Source: Kribbella amoyensis | GTDB taxonomy: Bacteria > Actinomycetota > Actinomycetes > Propionibacteriales > Kribbellaceae | DNA: 64,000 nucleotides | Direction of reading: 5' to 3' | NCBI RefSeq assembly: GCF_007828865.1 | Contig: NZ_VIVK01000001.1 | Location: forward strand, 3,038,001 to 3,102,000 | Part shown: one piece after another, positions 41,353 through 50,702 of the stretch | Layout: every line of letters starts with the position of its first letter | How positions within the stretch are numbered: the stretch's first letter is position 1 | Notes under the pieces: generated by a model | The model's database searches: none | Told to the model about the DNA's origin: nothing | The model's input: only the letters and a program-made list of their open reading frames with translations | Position numbers and translations under genes: made by a program

Positions 41353-41710
41353 CCCCGCGCGTCCGGCGCCGTCCGTCCGGGTGATTCCTGACCCGTCAGT
41401 CAAGCGTCCGATCCGCTCCGGAGCGTGCTGACGACGTTGCGCAGTCGTTCTGAACCGATCACCGGGTTTCAGAGAAGTTACTAATCGGTAATACCGAATC
41501 GTTAAGAAAGACCCGGTTGTGCGGGGTACCGAATCGCGGTCGCATACAGCCATGCGTTCGTCCGTTCAGGGGATCGATCAGGTGTGTGGCTCAGGACACA
41601 TCGCCCCCGATCTCGGTACTGTCCGGGCAAGGCGGCTCGCAGCGTGGTGGGGAGCTGCGAACGGCCGACGCAGGACCAAGTGATTCCCATCGGGAGAGGG
41701 CAGGTAAACG
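41353..41710. other. Regulatory region upstream of the sugar ABC operon
   Basis: No gene is visible in these 358 nt. The stretch 41470-41515 is AT-rich for this genome and holds a palindrome (separate entry). ACGAC-N8-GTCGT occurs at 41431-41448, and the decamer TACCGAATCG occurs twice (41493, 41527). A ribosome site GGGAGAGGGCAGG precedes ATG 41711. No LacI gene is adjacent. Confidence 0.5.
41483..41499. promoter_or_regulatory. Palindromic operator candidate
   Basis: AATCGGTAATACCGAAT is a 17-bp near-perfect palindrome (core CGGTA-A-TACCG), about 212 nt before the substrate-binding protein gene. Likely site for a sugar-responsive repressor located elsewhere. Confidence 0.45.
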
Positions 41711-43030
41711 ATGAGGTTTGAACGATCACACACACGCAGGGCGGCCGCCGCGGCCGTTGTCGGCAGCATGGTGCTGTTCGCGTCCGCGTGTGGCGGTGAC
41801 GGCGGCGACAGCGGTAGCGATGGGGGCTCGGCCGGGGGAGCACTCGAGGGCCGCGGTCCGATCACCTTTGCCACCGGCAAGGACACCTCCGGGAACCTGA
41901 CGAACCAGGTAGCGGCGTGGAACTCGCAGCACCCGGACGAGAAGGTCACGGTCTCCGAGCTGCCGGAGTCCGCCGACGCACAGCGTCAGCAGATGGTGCA
42001 GAACGCGCAGAACAAGCAGGACTCGTTCAGCGTGCTGAACCTGGACGTCGTCTGGACGGCCGAGTTCGCGGCGAACCGCTGGGTCGTGGAGCTTCCGCAG
42101 GACCAGTTCCCGAGCCTCGGCAACGCGATCCCGGCGACGGTCGAGACGGCGAAGTACCGCGACAAGCTGTACGCGGTCCCGATCACCTCCGACGGCGGTC
42201 TGCTCTACTACCGCAAGGATCTGCTGGACAAGGCCGGCGTCCAGGCGCCGACCACCTGGGCCGAGATGCAGGCCGCGTGCCAGAAGGTCAAGGCGCTGCC
42301 GGAGGGCAAGAGCCTGAACTGCTACGCGGGCCAGTTCGAGAAGTACGAAGGCCTGACGGTGAACTTCTCCGAGGCGGTCAACTCGGCGGGCGGTGTGGTC
42401 GTCGGCAAGGACGGCAAGCCGAACGTCGACACCCCGGAGGCGCTGGCCGGCCTCGAGACGCTGACCAACGGTTTCTCCACCGGTGAGATCCCGAAGGCCG
42501 CGATCACCTACAAGGAAGAAGAAGGCCGCCGTGCCTTCCAGGAAGGCAACCTGATCTTCCACCGCAACTGGCCGTACGTGTACGCGCTCGCGGGCAAGAC
42601 GGACGGTTCGTCGAAGATCGCCGGCAAGTTCGCGGTCGCGCCGCTGCCGGGCAAGGACGGCGCCGGTGTGTCCACCCTCGGTGGCCACAACTACGCCATC
42701 AGCGCCTTCGCCAAGAACAAGGCGACCGCGGCCGACTTCATCAAGTTCATGGCCAGCGAGGAGCGGCAGCGGGCGAACGTCGAGAAGACGTCGCAGGCGC
42801 CGACCTGGGCCAGCCTCTACGACGACGCGGCGCTGCAGAAGCAGTTCCCGTACCTCACTCCGCTGAAGGCGTCGATCGAGAAGGCCCAGCCCCGGCCGAC
42901 CGTGGTCAAGTACGGCGACGTCACCGCTGCCATCCAGGAAGCGGCCTACGACGCGCTCACCAACAAGAAGCCGCCGAAGCAGGCGCTCACCGACTTGCAG
43001 ACCAAGTTGAGCAGCCTGATCACCAACTGA
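41711..43030 (+). CDS. Sugar ABC transporter substrate-binding lipoprotein
   Basis: This 439-aa solute-binding protein of the family 1 (maltose/trehalose) type has a basic N-terminus, a hydrophobic signal and a lipobox-like LFASAC with Cys27. A Gly/Asp/Ser linker leads to the mature domain (GPITFATGKDTSGNLTNQVA, YAVPITSDGGLLYYRKDLLD, NLIFHRNWPYVYALAG). It binds an oligosaccharide outside the membrane and delivers it to the two permeases downstream. The closest systems by feel are the alpha-glucoside (AglE) and trehalose (ThuE/LpqY) types, which fits the GH13 glucosidase facing this operon. No ATPase gene is in the cluster; a shared MsiK-type ATPase is likely. Confidence 0.92.
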   Translation: MRFERSHTRRAAAAAVVGSMVLFASACGGDGGDSGSDGGSAGGALEGRGPITFATGKDTSGNLTNQVAAWNSQHPDEKVTVSELPESADAQRQQMVQNAQNKQDSFSVLNLDVVWTAEFAANRWVVELPQDQFPSLGNAIPATVETAKYRDKLYAVPITSDGGLLYYRKDLLDKAGVQAPTTWAEMQAACQKVKALPEGKSLNCYAGQFEKYEGLTVNFSEAVNSAGGVVVGKDGKPNVDTPEALAGLETLTNGFSTGEIPKAAITYKEEEGRRAFQEGNLIFHRNWPYVYALAGKTDGSSKIAGKFAVAPLPGKDGAGVSTLGGHNYAISAFAKNKATAADFIKFMASEERQRANVEKTSQAPTWASLYDDAALQKQFPYLTPLKASIEKAQPRPTVVKYGDVTAAIQEAAYDALTNKKPPKQALTDLQTKLSSLITN

Positions 43031-43040
43031 TCGAGATGGA

Positions 43041-43084
43041 CCGGGGTCGGTGCACAGTGCAAAGCAGCTGCGTGCCGACCCCGG
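43041..43084 (+). terminator. Intercistronic hairpin after the binding-protein gene
   Basis: CCGGGGTCGG (43041-43050) pairs perfectly with CCGACCCCGG (43075-43084). Such hairpins between binding-protein and permease genes stabilise the upstream mRNA or end part of the transcripts, so the binding protein is made in excess. Confidence 0.6.
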
Positions 43085-43128
43085 CCGTTTGACTGCCCTG
43101 GTGGGTCCAGGGCAAGAAGGAGGCAGCG

Positions 43129-44175
43129 GTGAGTGCATCCGCGCCGGTCGCAGATCGACCGGTGAACAAAGCCCCGAAGTCCGGTAAGCAGCGGCGTCAC
43201 GACGAAGGCACCGGGAAACTGGCGGCCATTCTGCTATCGCCGACGATGCTCGTCCTGGGTCTCGTCGTCCTGTTCCCCATCGTGATGGCCCTGCGGGAGT
43301 CGCTGTTTCAGGCGGGCGGCGTCGACCCCGAGACCGGTTTCGTCAACGAGGGTTCGACTTTCGTCGGTCTGAAGAACTACGCCGACATCTTCTCCGGTCC
43401 CACCGGGGAGCGGTTCTGGAACGCCTTCTACAACACCACCTTCTTCACCGTCACCTGCGTGATCCTCGAAACGATCCTGGGTGTCGCGATGGCGTTGGTG
43501 ATGCACAAGGCGTTCAAGGGCCGGGCCATCGTGCGGGCCAGCATCCTGGTTCCGTGGGCCATCCCGACCGTCGTCTCGGCCCTGCTGTGGAAGTGGATCT
43601 TCCAGGCCGACGGCGCGGCGAACGCCATCATCGGGCGGCAGATCCTGTGGTCGACCGAAGGTTGGCAATCGGTGTTGTCGGTGATCGTCGCCGACACCTG
43701 GAAGACGGCACCGTTCATCGGTCTGTTGGTACTCGCGGGCCTGCAGACCATTCCGGCCGACGTCTACGAGGCGGCCAAGGTGGACGGCGCCAGTGCCTGG
43801 CAGCAGTTCGTCCGCATCACGCTGCCGCTGGTGAAGCCGGCGCTGCTGGTGGCGGTGCTGTTCCGCATGCTCGACACGCTGCGGATCTTCGACCTGCCGT
43901 TCGTCCTGGTCGGTCCCCGGAAGGAATCGGTGGAGACCCTGTCCATGCTGGCCTACGACGAGGCCTTCAACACCAGGTACGGCCCGGCGGCGGCGTACGC
44001 GACCATCCTGTTCATCTACGTCGCGGTGGTGGCGTTCGCGTTCGTCAAGCTGCTCGGCGCCGACGTACTGGGCGACGCGGTGCAGAAGAAGAAGAACAAC
44101 AACAAGGGCAAGCGGGTTCGTAAGGCTCCCGCCGGTGTTCCGGAGGCCGGTCTGGCGTCCGGGGGAGGTGCGTGA
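43129..44175 (+). CDS. Sugar ABC transporter permease (MalF/AglF type)
   Basis: This 348-aa inner-membrane permease has about six helices after a charged N-terminus. The ATPase-contact EAA loop reads YEAAKVDGASAWQQFVRITL. It pairs with the second permease to form the channel for the sugar. GTG 43129 follows AGGAGGCAGC. The C-terminus is a Lys/Asn-rich tail (QKKKNNNKGKRVRK), unusual for this GC-rich genome. Its stop overlaps the next ATG by 4 nt. Confidence 0.93.
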   Translation: MSASAPVADRPVNKAPKSGKQRRHDEGTGKLAAILLSPTMLVLGLVVLFPIVMALRESLFQAGGVDPETGFVNEGSTFVGLKNYADIFSGPTGERFWNAFYNTTFFTVTCVILETILGVAMALVMHKAFKGRAIVRASILVPWAIPTVVSALLWKWIFQADGAANAIIGRQILWSTEGWQSVLSVIVADTWKTAPFIGLLVLAGLQTIPADVYEAAKVDGASAWQQFVRITLPLVKPALLVAVLFRMLDTLRIFDLPFVLVGPRKESVETLSMLAYDEAFNTRYGPAAAYATILFIYVAVVAFAFVKLLGADVLGDAVQKKKNNNKGKRVRKAPAGVPEAGLASGGGA

Positions 44176-45035
44176 TGGCTACCGCGACCGCAACCAAGAT
44201 CCGGCCGGAGGGCAGCTGGCTCAAGCGGTGGGCACCGCTGCTCGGCGTGGCGCTGATCGTCATCTACTGCCTGGCGCCGTTCTACTGGATGCTCGTCTCG
44301 GCGCTGCGCCGGCCGACCGACCAGTTCGACAACTCGTTCATCCCGCGGCCGTTCTCGCTGGACAACATCAAGGACGTGTTCAAGGACGGCACCGGCTTCG
44401 GCCGGGGCCTGCTGAACAGCCTGCTGGTGGCCGGTTCGGTGACCATCCTGACGCTGCTGATCGGGTTGGTCGCGGCCTACACGCTGGCCCGGCTGGACTT
44501 CAAGTTCAAGAACCTCGTGCTCGCGATCATCATCACGACCTCGATGTTCCCCGGGATCTCGCTGATCGTTCCGCTGCTCAAGCTGTTCATCGACATCGGC
44601 TGGATCAACACGTACCAGGCGATGATCGTGCCCAGCCTCTCGTTCGCGCTGCCGCTGGCGGTCTGGACGCTGACGGCGTTCTTCCGGCAGATGCCGCGGG
44701 AGCTGGAGCAGGCCGCGATGGTGGACGGCTGTACGCCGGCCCAGGCGTTCCGGAAGGTCATCCTGCCGCTCGCCGCGCCCGGTGTGTTCACCACCGCGAT
44801 CATCACCTTCATCGCGGCGTGGAACGAGTTCCTGATCGCCCTCAGCATGGTGCAGATCAAGGAGCGCCAGACGGCGAACGTGATCATCTCGCAGTTCACC
44901 GGGACGTCCGGCCGGGACCAGCCGTTCGGCAGCCAGATGGCGGCGGGTGTCATCGTCACGATTCCGCTGGTGATCGCGGTGCTGCTGTTCCAGCGGCGCA
45001 TCGTGGCCGGGCTGACGGCCGGTGGTGTGAAGTGA
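44172..45035 (+). CDS. Sugar ABC transporter permease (MalG/AglG type)
   Basis: This 287-aa permease has six helices. The EAA-loop equivalent reads LEQAAMVDGCTPAQAFRKVI, and the C-terminus ends in AGLTAGGVK, the usual finish for MalG-type subunits. It forms the heterodimeric channel with the preceding permease. It overlaps the previous gene (ATGA) and its TGA overlaps the GTG of a small charged protein, so all are translated together. Confidence 0.93.
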   Translation: MMATATATKIRPEGSWLKRWAPLLGVALIVIYCLAPFYWMLVSALRRPTDQFDNSFIPRPFSLDNIKDVFKDGTGFGRGLLNSLLVAGSVTILTLLIGLVAAYTLARLDFKFKNLVLAIIITTSMFPGISLIVPLLKLFIDIGWINTYQAMIVPSLSFALPLAVWTLTAFFRQMPRELEQAAMVDGCTPAQAFRKVILPLAAPGVFTTAIITFIAAWNEFLIALSMVQIKERQTANVIISQFTGTSGRDQPFGSQMAAGVIVTIPLVIAVLLFQRRIVAGLTAGGVK

Positions 45036-45187
45036 GTTGGGGCCGCGATCGGGCCGAGCGGGACCGCCGGGACCGGGACGACCGGGATCGGCGGGATCGC
45101 GAGGACCAGGAGCGGCGGGACCGGGAGGACCGGGACCGGTGGGAGCGCGACGAGCGTGACCGCCGCGACCGGGATCGTTACCGGTAG
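45032..45187 (+). CDS. Arg-Asp/Glu repeat mini-protein coupled to the ABC operon
   Basis: This 51-aa protein starts at GTG 45032, overlapping the permease stop (GTGA). After VSWGRDRAE it is almost wholly Arg, Asp and Glu with RD/RE dipeptides (RDRDDRDRRDRED), plus two Trp, one Gln and one Tyr, ending RDRDRYR. The coupled start, exact fit before the operon terminator and uniform composition favour a real product. Mixed-charge RD/RE tracts form flexible helices or condensates in other proteins. No function is known; a random GC-rich frame is the alternative. Confidence 0.6.
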   Translation: MSWGRDRAERDRRDRDDRDRRDREDQERRDREDRDRWERDERDRRDRDRYR

Positions 45188-45199
45188 CCGACACAGCGG

Positions 45200-45232
45200 A
45201 AGGGGCTGGAACCGACTCGGTTCCAGCCCCTT
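45200..45232. terminator. Bidirectional terminator between the ABC operon and the glucosidase
   Basis: A perfect 14-bp stem (AAGGGGCTGGAACC with GGTTCCAGCCCCTT) has the 5-nt loop GACTC. It lies between two convergent stops (45187 and 45249) and can serve both. Confidence 0.9.
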
Positions 45233-45248
45233 CTCGTTGGTCGGGACG

Positions 45249-46886
45249 TCAGAGCTGCAGCCAGACCGCGGCGTCGACGGGGACCTTGTCGCCGGCGAGG
45301 GGCTCGCTGGCCAACAGGATGTTCGCGTGCGGCGGCAGGTCGGCCGGGTGCTCGCTGAGGTTGACGACGCAGCGGAAGCCGGGGTCGCGGGTGAAGGACA
45401 GGACACCGGCCGGCGCGTCCTCGTCCCAGGCCAGCCGGCCCTCGCCCAACCCCGGGTGCTCGCGGCGGATCCGCAGGGCGGCCTTGTACAGGTTGAGGTG
45501 GCTGTCCGGGTCGCCCGCCTCGGCCTCGGCGGTCAGCGCGGCCCAGTTGTCCGGCTGTGGGAGCCACGGCTGCAGGTCGCTCGGCCCGAACTCGTACGGC
45601 GGTTCGGCGCCGCCCCACGGGATCGGGACGCGGGCGCCGTCGCGACCGCGGACGGTGTGGCCGGAGCGCTCCCAGGTCGGGTCGTCCAGGGACTCCTCGG
45701 GCAGGTCCTCCACCTCGGGCAGACCGAGCTCGTCGCCCTGGTAGATGTACGCCCCGCCCGGCAGCGCGAGCTCGAGCAGCGCGGCCGCGCGGGCCCGGCG
45801 AAGACCGAGCTCGAGGTTCGTCGGGACCACGCCCGCGCCCTCCAGCGCGTCCCGCTGGTCCCGGCCGTACCGGGAGCGGTGCCGGATCGTGTCGTGGTTG
45901 CTCAGCACCCAGGTCGCCGGGGCGCCGACGGCCCAGAGGTTCTCGGTGGTGTGGTCGATGACCTCACGCAGTTCCTTGGCGTCCCAGGAACACCGCAGGA
46001 CGTCGAAGTTGAACGCCGAGTGCAGCTCGTCGGCGCGGACGTACTGGGCCAGCCGCTCAGCCGGGGACAGCCACGCCTCGGCGACGAAGACCCGCGGACC
46101 CTGCGGGGTGTCGGCGTACTCGTCGGCGATCGCGCGCCAGCGCTGGTGGATCGTGTGCACCCCGGGCTGGTCGTAGAACGGGTTGCCGACGTACTTCTCC
46201 CGGGTCGGCTGCCCGTCCTTGAGGGGTACGTCCGGCAGCGTCGGGTCCTTGGCCATCGAATCGGCCACGTCGATCCGGAACCCGTCGACGCCGCGGTCGA
46301 ACCAGAACCGCAGGATCGCGTCGAACTCGGCGATCACGTCCGGGTGGTCCCAGTTCCAGTCCGGCTGGGAGATGTCGAAGAGGTGCAGGTACCACTGGCC
46401 GTCGTCGATCTGCTGCCAGGCGCCACCGCCGAACGCGGCCGGCCAGTTCGTCGGCGGCTGCCCGTCCTCGCCGTCGCGGAACCAGAACCGGGCCCGTTCC
46501 GGCGACCCCTTGCCCGCTTCCAGGGCGGCCTTGAACCACGGGTGCTCCCAGGAGCAGTGGTTCGGCACCAGGTCGATCAGGACCCGGATCCCGAGCGCGT
46601 GCGCCTCCTCGATCAGCGCGTCCGCGTCCGCGAGCGTGACGAAGTCCGGGTTGATGTCCCGATAGTCGGACACGTCGTAGCCGCCGTCGAGCAGCGGGGA
46701 GGGGTACCAGGGGCTGATCCAGATCGCGTCGACACCGAGGTCGGCGAGGTACGGCAGCCGGGCGCGGATCCCGTCCACGTCGCCGACCCCGTCGCCGTTC
46801 GCGTCCGCGAACGAGCGCGGGTACACCTGGTACACGACCGCGCTTCGCCACCAGTCGTCCACTGGTCTGGTTGCTGCATCCGTCAT
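45249..46886 (-). CDS. GH13 alpha-glucosidase (oligo-1,6-glucosidase type)
   Basis: This 545-aa cytoplasmic glycoside hydrolase has all four GH13 regions: DLVPNH (region I), GFRIDVADS with nucleophile Asp206 (II), FVAEAWL with acid/base Glu270 (III) and VLSNHDTIRH with Asp332 (IV). The calcium-loop-like ANGDGVGDVDGI near residue 29 is typical of GH13_17/23/31-type enzymes. It would hydrolyse alpha-glucosides brought in by the facing ABC importer. ATG 46886 gives MTDAATRPVDDWW; longer upstream frames lack support. No signal peptide is seen, which fits an intracellular role. Confidence 0.93.
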   Translation of the reverse strand: MTDAATRPVDDWWRSAVVYQVYPRSFADANGDGVGDVDGIRARLPYLADLGVDAIWISPWYPSPLLDGGYDVSDYRDINPDFVTLADADALIEEAHALGIRVLIDLVPNHCSWEHPWFKAALEAGKGSPERARFWFRDGEDGQPPTNWPAAFGGGAWQQIDDGQWYLHLFDISQPDWNWDHPDVIAEFDAILRFWFDRGVDGFRIDVADSMAKDPTLPDVPLKDGQPTREKYVGNPFYDQPGVHTIHQRWRAIADEYADTPQGPRVFVAEAWLSPAERLAQYVRADELHSAFNFDVLRCSWDAKELREVIDHTTENLWAVGAPATWVLSNHDTIRHRSRYGRDQRDALEGAGVVPTNLELGLRRARAAALLELALPGGAYIYQGDELGLPEVEDLPEESLDDPTWERSGHTVRGRDGARVPIPWGGAEPPYEFGPSDLQPWLPQPDNWAALTAEAEAGDPDSHLNLYKAALRIRREHPGLGEGRLAWDEDAPAGVLSFTRDPGFRCVVNLSEHPADLPPHANILLASEPLAGDKVPVDAAVWLQL

Positions 46887-47071
46887 GGGTACCAGCCTGT
46901 CACGACCGGCCAACCGGCCTGTGACCGTCGTCTCAGCCCGTACCCCGGGTATCGCGGCGGCCACCGGGGTGGCTAGTCTCGGGCCGACGGAACGCGCCGG
47001 CGACCGTGCCTCTCTACGCACCGCAGCCTGCCGCGGAAACCCGCAAAATTGGCCAGAGAGGGACCACAGTC

Positions 47072-48244
47072 GTGGATCTGATGGAGTACCAGGCGAAGAC
47101 CGTCTTCGCCAAGCACGGGGTGCGGACGACCGTCGGTGAGGTCGTCACCACGCCGGAAGAGGCCCGGGCGGCCGCCGAGAAGATCGGTGGCAAGGTCGTC
47201 GTGAAGGCCCAGGTGAAGACCGGCGGCCGGGGCAAGGCCGGCGGCGTGAAGCTCGCCTCCTCGCCCGACGAGGCGGAGGAGAAGGCGCGCGAGATCCTCG
47301 GTCTGGACATCAAGGGCCACATCGTCCGGACGCTCAACATCGTGCCGGCCGCGGCGATCGCCGAGGAGTACTACTTCTCCTTCCTGATCGACCGGGCCAA
47401 CCGCAACTACCTGTGCATCGCCTCCGCCGCCGGCGGGATGGAGATCGAGGAGGTCGCGCACACCAACCCGGACGCGGTCGCCAAGATCTCGATCGACCCG
47501 GCCACCGGGGTGGACGCCGCGAAGGCGCGCGAGATCGCCGAACAGGCGGGCTACCCGGCCGACGTGCTGGACGCCGCGGCGACCGAGATCGCCAAGTTGT
47601 ACGAGGTCTTCCTGGCCGAGGACGCCTCGCTGGTCGAGGTGAACCCGCTGGTCAAGCTCGCCGACGGCAACGTCGAGGCGCTCGACGGCAAGGTCACGCT
47701 GGACGAGAACGCGGACTTCCGGCACCCGGAGCACGCCGAGTTCGCGGACGCGTCGGCGGAGGACCCGCTGGAGGCCGCGGCCAAGGCCAAGGGCCTGAAC
47801 TACGTGAAGCTGGACGGCACCGTCGGCATCATCGGCAACGGTGCCGGCCTGGTCATGTCGACCTTGGACGTCGTTGCGTACGCGGGTGAGGAGTTCGGCG
47901 GGCAGAAGCCGGCCAACTTCCTCGACATCGGTGGTGGCGCGAGCGCCGAGGTGATGGCGAACGGCCTGGAGATCATCATCTCCGACCCGCAGGTGAAGAG
48001 CGTGTTCGTGAACGTCTTCGGCGGCATCACCGCCTGTGACGCGGTCGCGAACGGCATCGTGCAGGCGTTCGAGCTGCTCGCGTCCCGCGGCGAGGCGGTC
48101 GACAAGCCGCTGGTCGTCCGGCTGGACGGCAACAACGCCGAGGAGGGCCGCCGGATCCTCGACGAGGCCGGCCTGGCCGGTCTGGAGCGGGTCGACACGA
48201 TGGACGGTGCCGCCAAGCGCGCCGCCGAGCTGGCTGCGAAGTAA
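47072..48244 (+). CDS. sucC: Succinyl-CoA synthetase beta subunit
   Basis: This 390-aa ATP-grasp subunit starts [17 protein letters not shown], with the nucleotide-binding [18 protein letters not shown], metal-ligand region [17 protein letters not shown], and the CoA-ligase part [13 protein letters not shown] and [10 protein letters not shown]. It makes succinate and ATP or GTP from succinyl-CoA in the TCA cycle together with SucD, encoded 13 nt downstream. GTG 47072 has GAGAGGGA about 9 nt upstream. TAGTCT at 46972-46977 is a likely -10. Confidence 0.96.
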   Translation: MDLMEYQAKTVFAKHGVRTTVGEVVTTPEEARAAAEKIGGKVVVKAQVKTGGRGKAGGVKLASSPDEAEEKAREILGLDIKGHIVRTLNIVPAAAIAEEYYFSFLIDRANRNYLCIASAAGGMEIEEVAHTNPDAVAKISIDPATGVDAAKAREIAEQAGYPADVLDAAATEIAKLYEVFLAEDASLVEVNPLVKLADGNVEALDGKVTLDENADFRHPEHAEFADASAEDPLEAAAKAKGLNYVKLDGTVGIIGNGAGLVMSTLDVVAYAGEEFGGQKPANFLDIGGGASAEVMANGLEIIISDPQVKSVFVNVFGGITACDAVANGIVQAFELLASRGEAVDKPLVVRLDGNNAEEGRRILDEAGLAGLERVDTMDGAAKRAAELAAK

Positions 48245-48257
48245 GGGATTAGCTGAC

Positions 48258-49148
48258 ATGTCTATCTTCCTGACCAAGGACAGCAAGGTCATCGTCCAGG
48301 GCATGACCGGCTCCGAAGGCACCAAGCACACCACCCGGATGCTTGCCTCCGGCACCAACATCGTCGGCGGCGTGAACCCGCGCAAGGCGGGCCAGAGCCA
48401 GGACTTCGACGGCAAGGCCGTACCGGTCTTCGGTACCGTCGCGGACGCGGTGAAGGAGACCGGCGCGAACGTGTCGGTCATCTTCGTGCCGCCGAAGTTC
48501 ACCAAGGACGCCGTGCTCGAGGCGGTCGACGCCGAGGTGCCGCTGGTCGTGGTGATCACCGAGGGCGTGCCGGTGCACGACACCGCCGCGTTCTTCGCCG
48601 CCGCGCAGGCGTCCGGCAGGACCCGGATCATCGGCCCGAACTGCCCCGGCATCATCACCCCGGGCGCGTCGAACGCGGGCATCATCCCGGCCGACATCGC
48701 CGGCCAGGGCCGGATCGGCCTGGTCTCGAAGTCCGGCACGCTGACGTACCAGATGATGTACGAGCTGCGGGACTTCGGCTTCTCCACCGCGATCGGCATC
48801 GGTGGTGACCCGATCATCGGCACCACCCACATCGACGCGTTGCAGGCGTTCCAGGACGACCCGGACACCGACGCGATCGTGATGATCGGCGAGATCGGCG
48901 GCGACGCCGAGGAGCGGGCCGCGGCGTTCATCAAGGAGAACGTCACCAAGCCGGTCGTCGGCTACGTCGCGGGCTTCACCGCGCCGGAGGGCAAGACGAT
49001 GGGTCACGCGGGTGCGATCGTGTCCGGCTCGTCCGGCACCGCGGCCGCGAAGCAGGAGGCCCTCGAGGCCGTCGGCGTGAAGGTCGGCAAGACGCCGACC
49101 GAGACCGCCAACCTGATGCGCGAGATCATGCAGAACCTGACCAAGTAG
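48258..49148 (+). CDS. sucD: Succinyl-CoA synthetase alpha subunit
   Basis: This 296-aa CoA-binding subunit starts [20 protein letters not shown] (CoA-binding Rossmann start). [11 protein letters not shown] is conserved, and phosphohistidine His250 lies in [12 protein letters not shown]. It pairs with SucC. The bidirectional terminator just after its stop closes the sucCD operon. In Streptomyces sucC and sucD also precede purN and purH by a few genes, as I recall, so this is a conserved core locus. Confidence 0.96.
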   Translation: MSIFLTKDSKVIVQGMTGSEGTKHTTRMLASGTNIVGGVNPRKAGQSQDFDGKAVPVFGTVADAVKETGANVSVIFVPPKFTKDAVLEAVDAEVPLVVVITEGVPVHDTAAFFAAAQASGRTRIIGPNCPGIITPGASNAGIIPADIAGQGRIGLVSKSGTLTYQMMYELRDFGFSTAIGIGGDPIIGTTHIDALQAFQDDPDTDAIVMIGEIGGDAEERAAAFIKENVTKPVVGYVAGFTAPEGKTMGHAGAIVSGSSGTAAAKQEALEAVGVKVGKTPTETANLMREIMQNLTK

Positions 49149-49161
49149 GTCAGCCCAGCTC

Positions 49162-49213
49162 GTACCACGGGCCCGTGGCCGAGGCAGTCGCCTCAGCCGC
49201 GGGCCCGTAGTAC
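49162..49213. terminator. Bidirectional terminator after sucD
   Basis: Two 24-nt arms (49162-49185 and 49190-49213) pair with only three imperfect positions around the loop AGTC; the core is ACGGGCCCG. It lies between convergent stops. Confidence 0.85.
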
Positions 49214-49221
49214 GTCCGGAC

Positions 49222-50556
49222 CTACTTGAAGGTGGCGGAGCGTTCGGCGGCGCGGCTCAGGATCTCGGTGAACGCGGTGTCGGTGATGTCGAGTTCCTTC
49301 AGCACCGGGTAGACGACGTAGATCGCCCGGCTGCCGGTCGCGGCGATCCCGATCCGGTAGGTGAAGATCTTGCCGCCGCCGGTGTCGTAGCTGGCCTTCC
49401 ACGCCTCGCCCTTGACCGTGCTCAGGGTGACCGAGCCGGTGGTCTTCACGGTCGCGTTCGAGGTGGTCTTCTGGCAGCCGTCGACGTTCTTGCGGATCAG
49501 GCTGACGAACGACGTGGCGGTGGCCGGGCTGGCGAACTGGTACACCGTGGTGTCCAGACCGAACTCGGTCGGGACGTCGGCCTCCGGGACCACGTAGGTC
49601 TGGGCCTTGGACTTGGTCGGCTTGGACTTCTTCAGGTCGATCTTCTCGCAGCCGGTCCCGGCCCGCAGGCCGCTGGTCACGCTGACCCACGGCTTGTCCA
49701 CCGACGGCAGCACCGGCAGGTCGATCGGGGCCATGAACCCGGCCGGCTCCCCGGTCGGCAGCAGGCTCGGCTTGGCGGTCAGCGTGCCGGAGCCGCAGTC
49801 CGCGCCGGTCTGGGCGCAGATCCGCTTCAGCCCGGCGCTGGCGGTCGCGAGCACACCGTCCGGCTTCGGTGGGGTCCCCGCGGCGCTGTCGTGTTCCAGC
49901 ACCATCGTCGCCTGGCCGGCCGTGGTCACGCTGACCATCCGGTATTTGTTGCTCTTGCCGGCCGGGGTGCCGAACACGGCGATCACGCCGCGCTCGCCGA
50001 GTCCCTGGGTGGCGTAGCTGGCCACCAGCCGGATCTGCGGGGTGTTGCACTGGCTCAGCCAGCCGGTGATCGTGGTGTACGCCTTGCCGGCGGCGCTCGG
50101 GTCGTTGGAGACCTCGACGTACTGCACCGCGGTGTCCTTGGTGCTCGCGTTCCGGAACGTGCGGACCCAGGTCCGGACTCCGGCCGGGTCGGCGAACCGC
50201 TGGGCCTGGCAGACGAACGACTTGTCCGGGGCGCTGCTGCCGTCGGCGGTCCCGGCGACCGCCCACGCGCCGGTGGTGGTCAGCGGTTTGGCGGCAGTGC
50301 CGTCGATCAGGACCTTGGCGTCGGCGAGCAGGTTCTGGTCCTTCTGCTCCCCGCCCTTGGCCGCACCGGGCTTGGGGCTCTCCTGGGCCTCGCCGCCGCC
50401 GAAGGCGTTCACCGCGGCGACTCCACCCCCGCCGAGCACGAGCAGGGCGGCAGCACCGGCGCCGATGATCTGGTTCCGGCGACGGGACTGCTGACGGCGT
50501 GCCTCGCGGGCCGCTGCACGCCCGCCGCTGCGGGGCGCTCGGTGGGAACCGGCCAT
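49222..50556 (-). CDS. Membrane-anchored protein with two sensor-like extracellular domains
   Basis: This 444-aa protein has a basic cytoplasmic start (REARRQQSRRRNQ), one membrane helix (about 30-48, IIGAGAAALLVLGGGGVAAV) and a large outer part made of two similar halves (about 75-225 and 285-444). Each half has a conserved Cys pair and a W/V-rich core. The layout resembles the PknH_C-like extracellular sensor fold, but no kinase is attached. Start ATG 50556 is preceded by AGGAGG. It faces sucD and is divergent from the DUF6350 gene. Function unknown. Confidence 0.75.
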   Translation of the reverse strand: MAGSHRAPRSGGRAAAREARRQQSRRRNQIIGAGAAALLVLGGGGVAAVNAFGGGEAQESPKPGAAKGGEQKDQNLLADAKVLIDGTAAKPLTTTGAWAVAGTADGSSAPDKSFVCQAQRFADPAGVRTWVRTFRNASTKDTAVQYVEVSNDPSAAGKAYTTITGWLSQCNTPQIRLVASYATQGLGERGVIAVFGTPAGKSNKYRMVSVTTAGQATMVLEHDSAAGTPPKPDGVLATASAGLKRICAQTGADCGSGTLTAKPSLLPTGEPAGFMAPIDLPVLPSVDKPWVSVTSGLRAGTGCEKIDLKKSKPTKSKAQTYVVPEADVPTEFGLDTTVYQFASPATATSFVSLIRKNVDGCQKTTSNATVKTTGSVTLSTVKGEAWKASYDTGGGKIFTYRIGIAATGSRAIYVVYPVLKELDITDTAFTEILSRAAERSATFK

Positions 50557-50702
50557 ATCTAGCTGTTGACCTCCTGACTGATTCCAACCGACGGTACCCG
50601 GTGACCCGGAGTGATCCAGCGGCAAGCCAGCGCGCCGAAGTCTTCCATATCCGGCGTGTCAGAACGAGTCGTCCCCCGGCAGCGGGCGACGATGGGAGTC
50701 AG

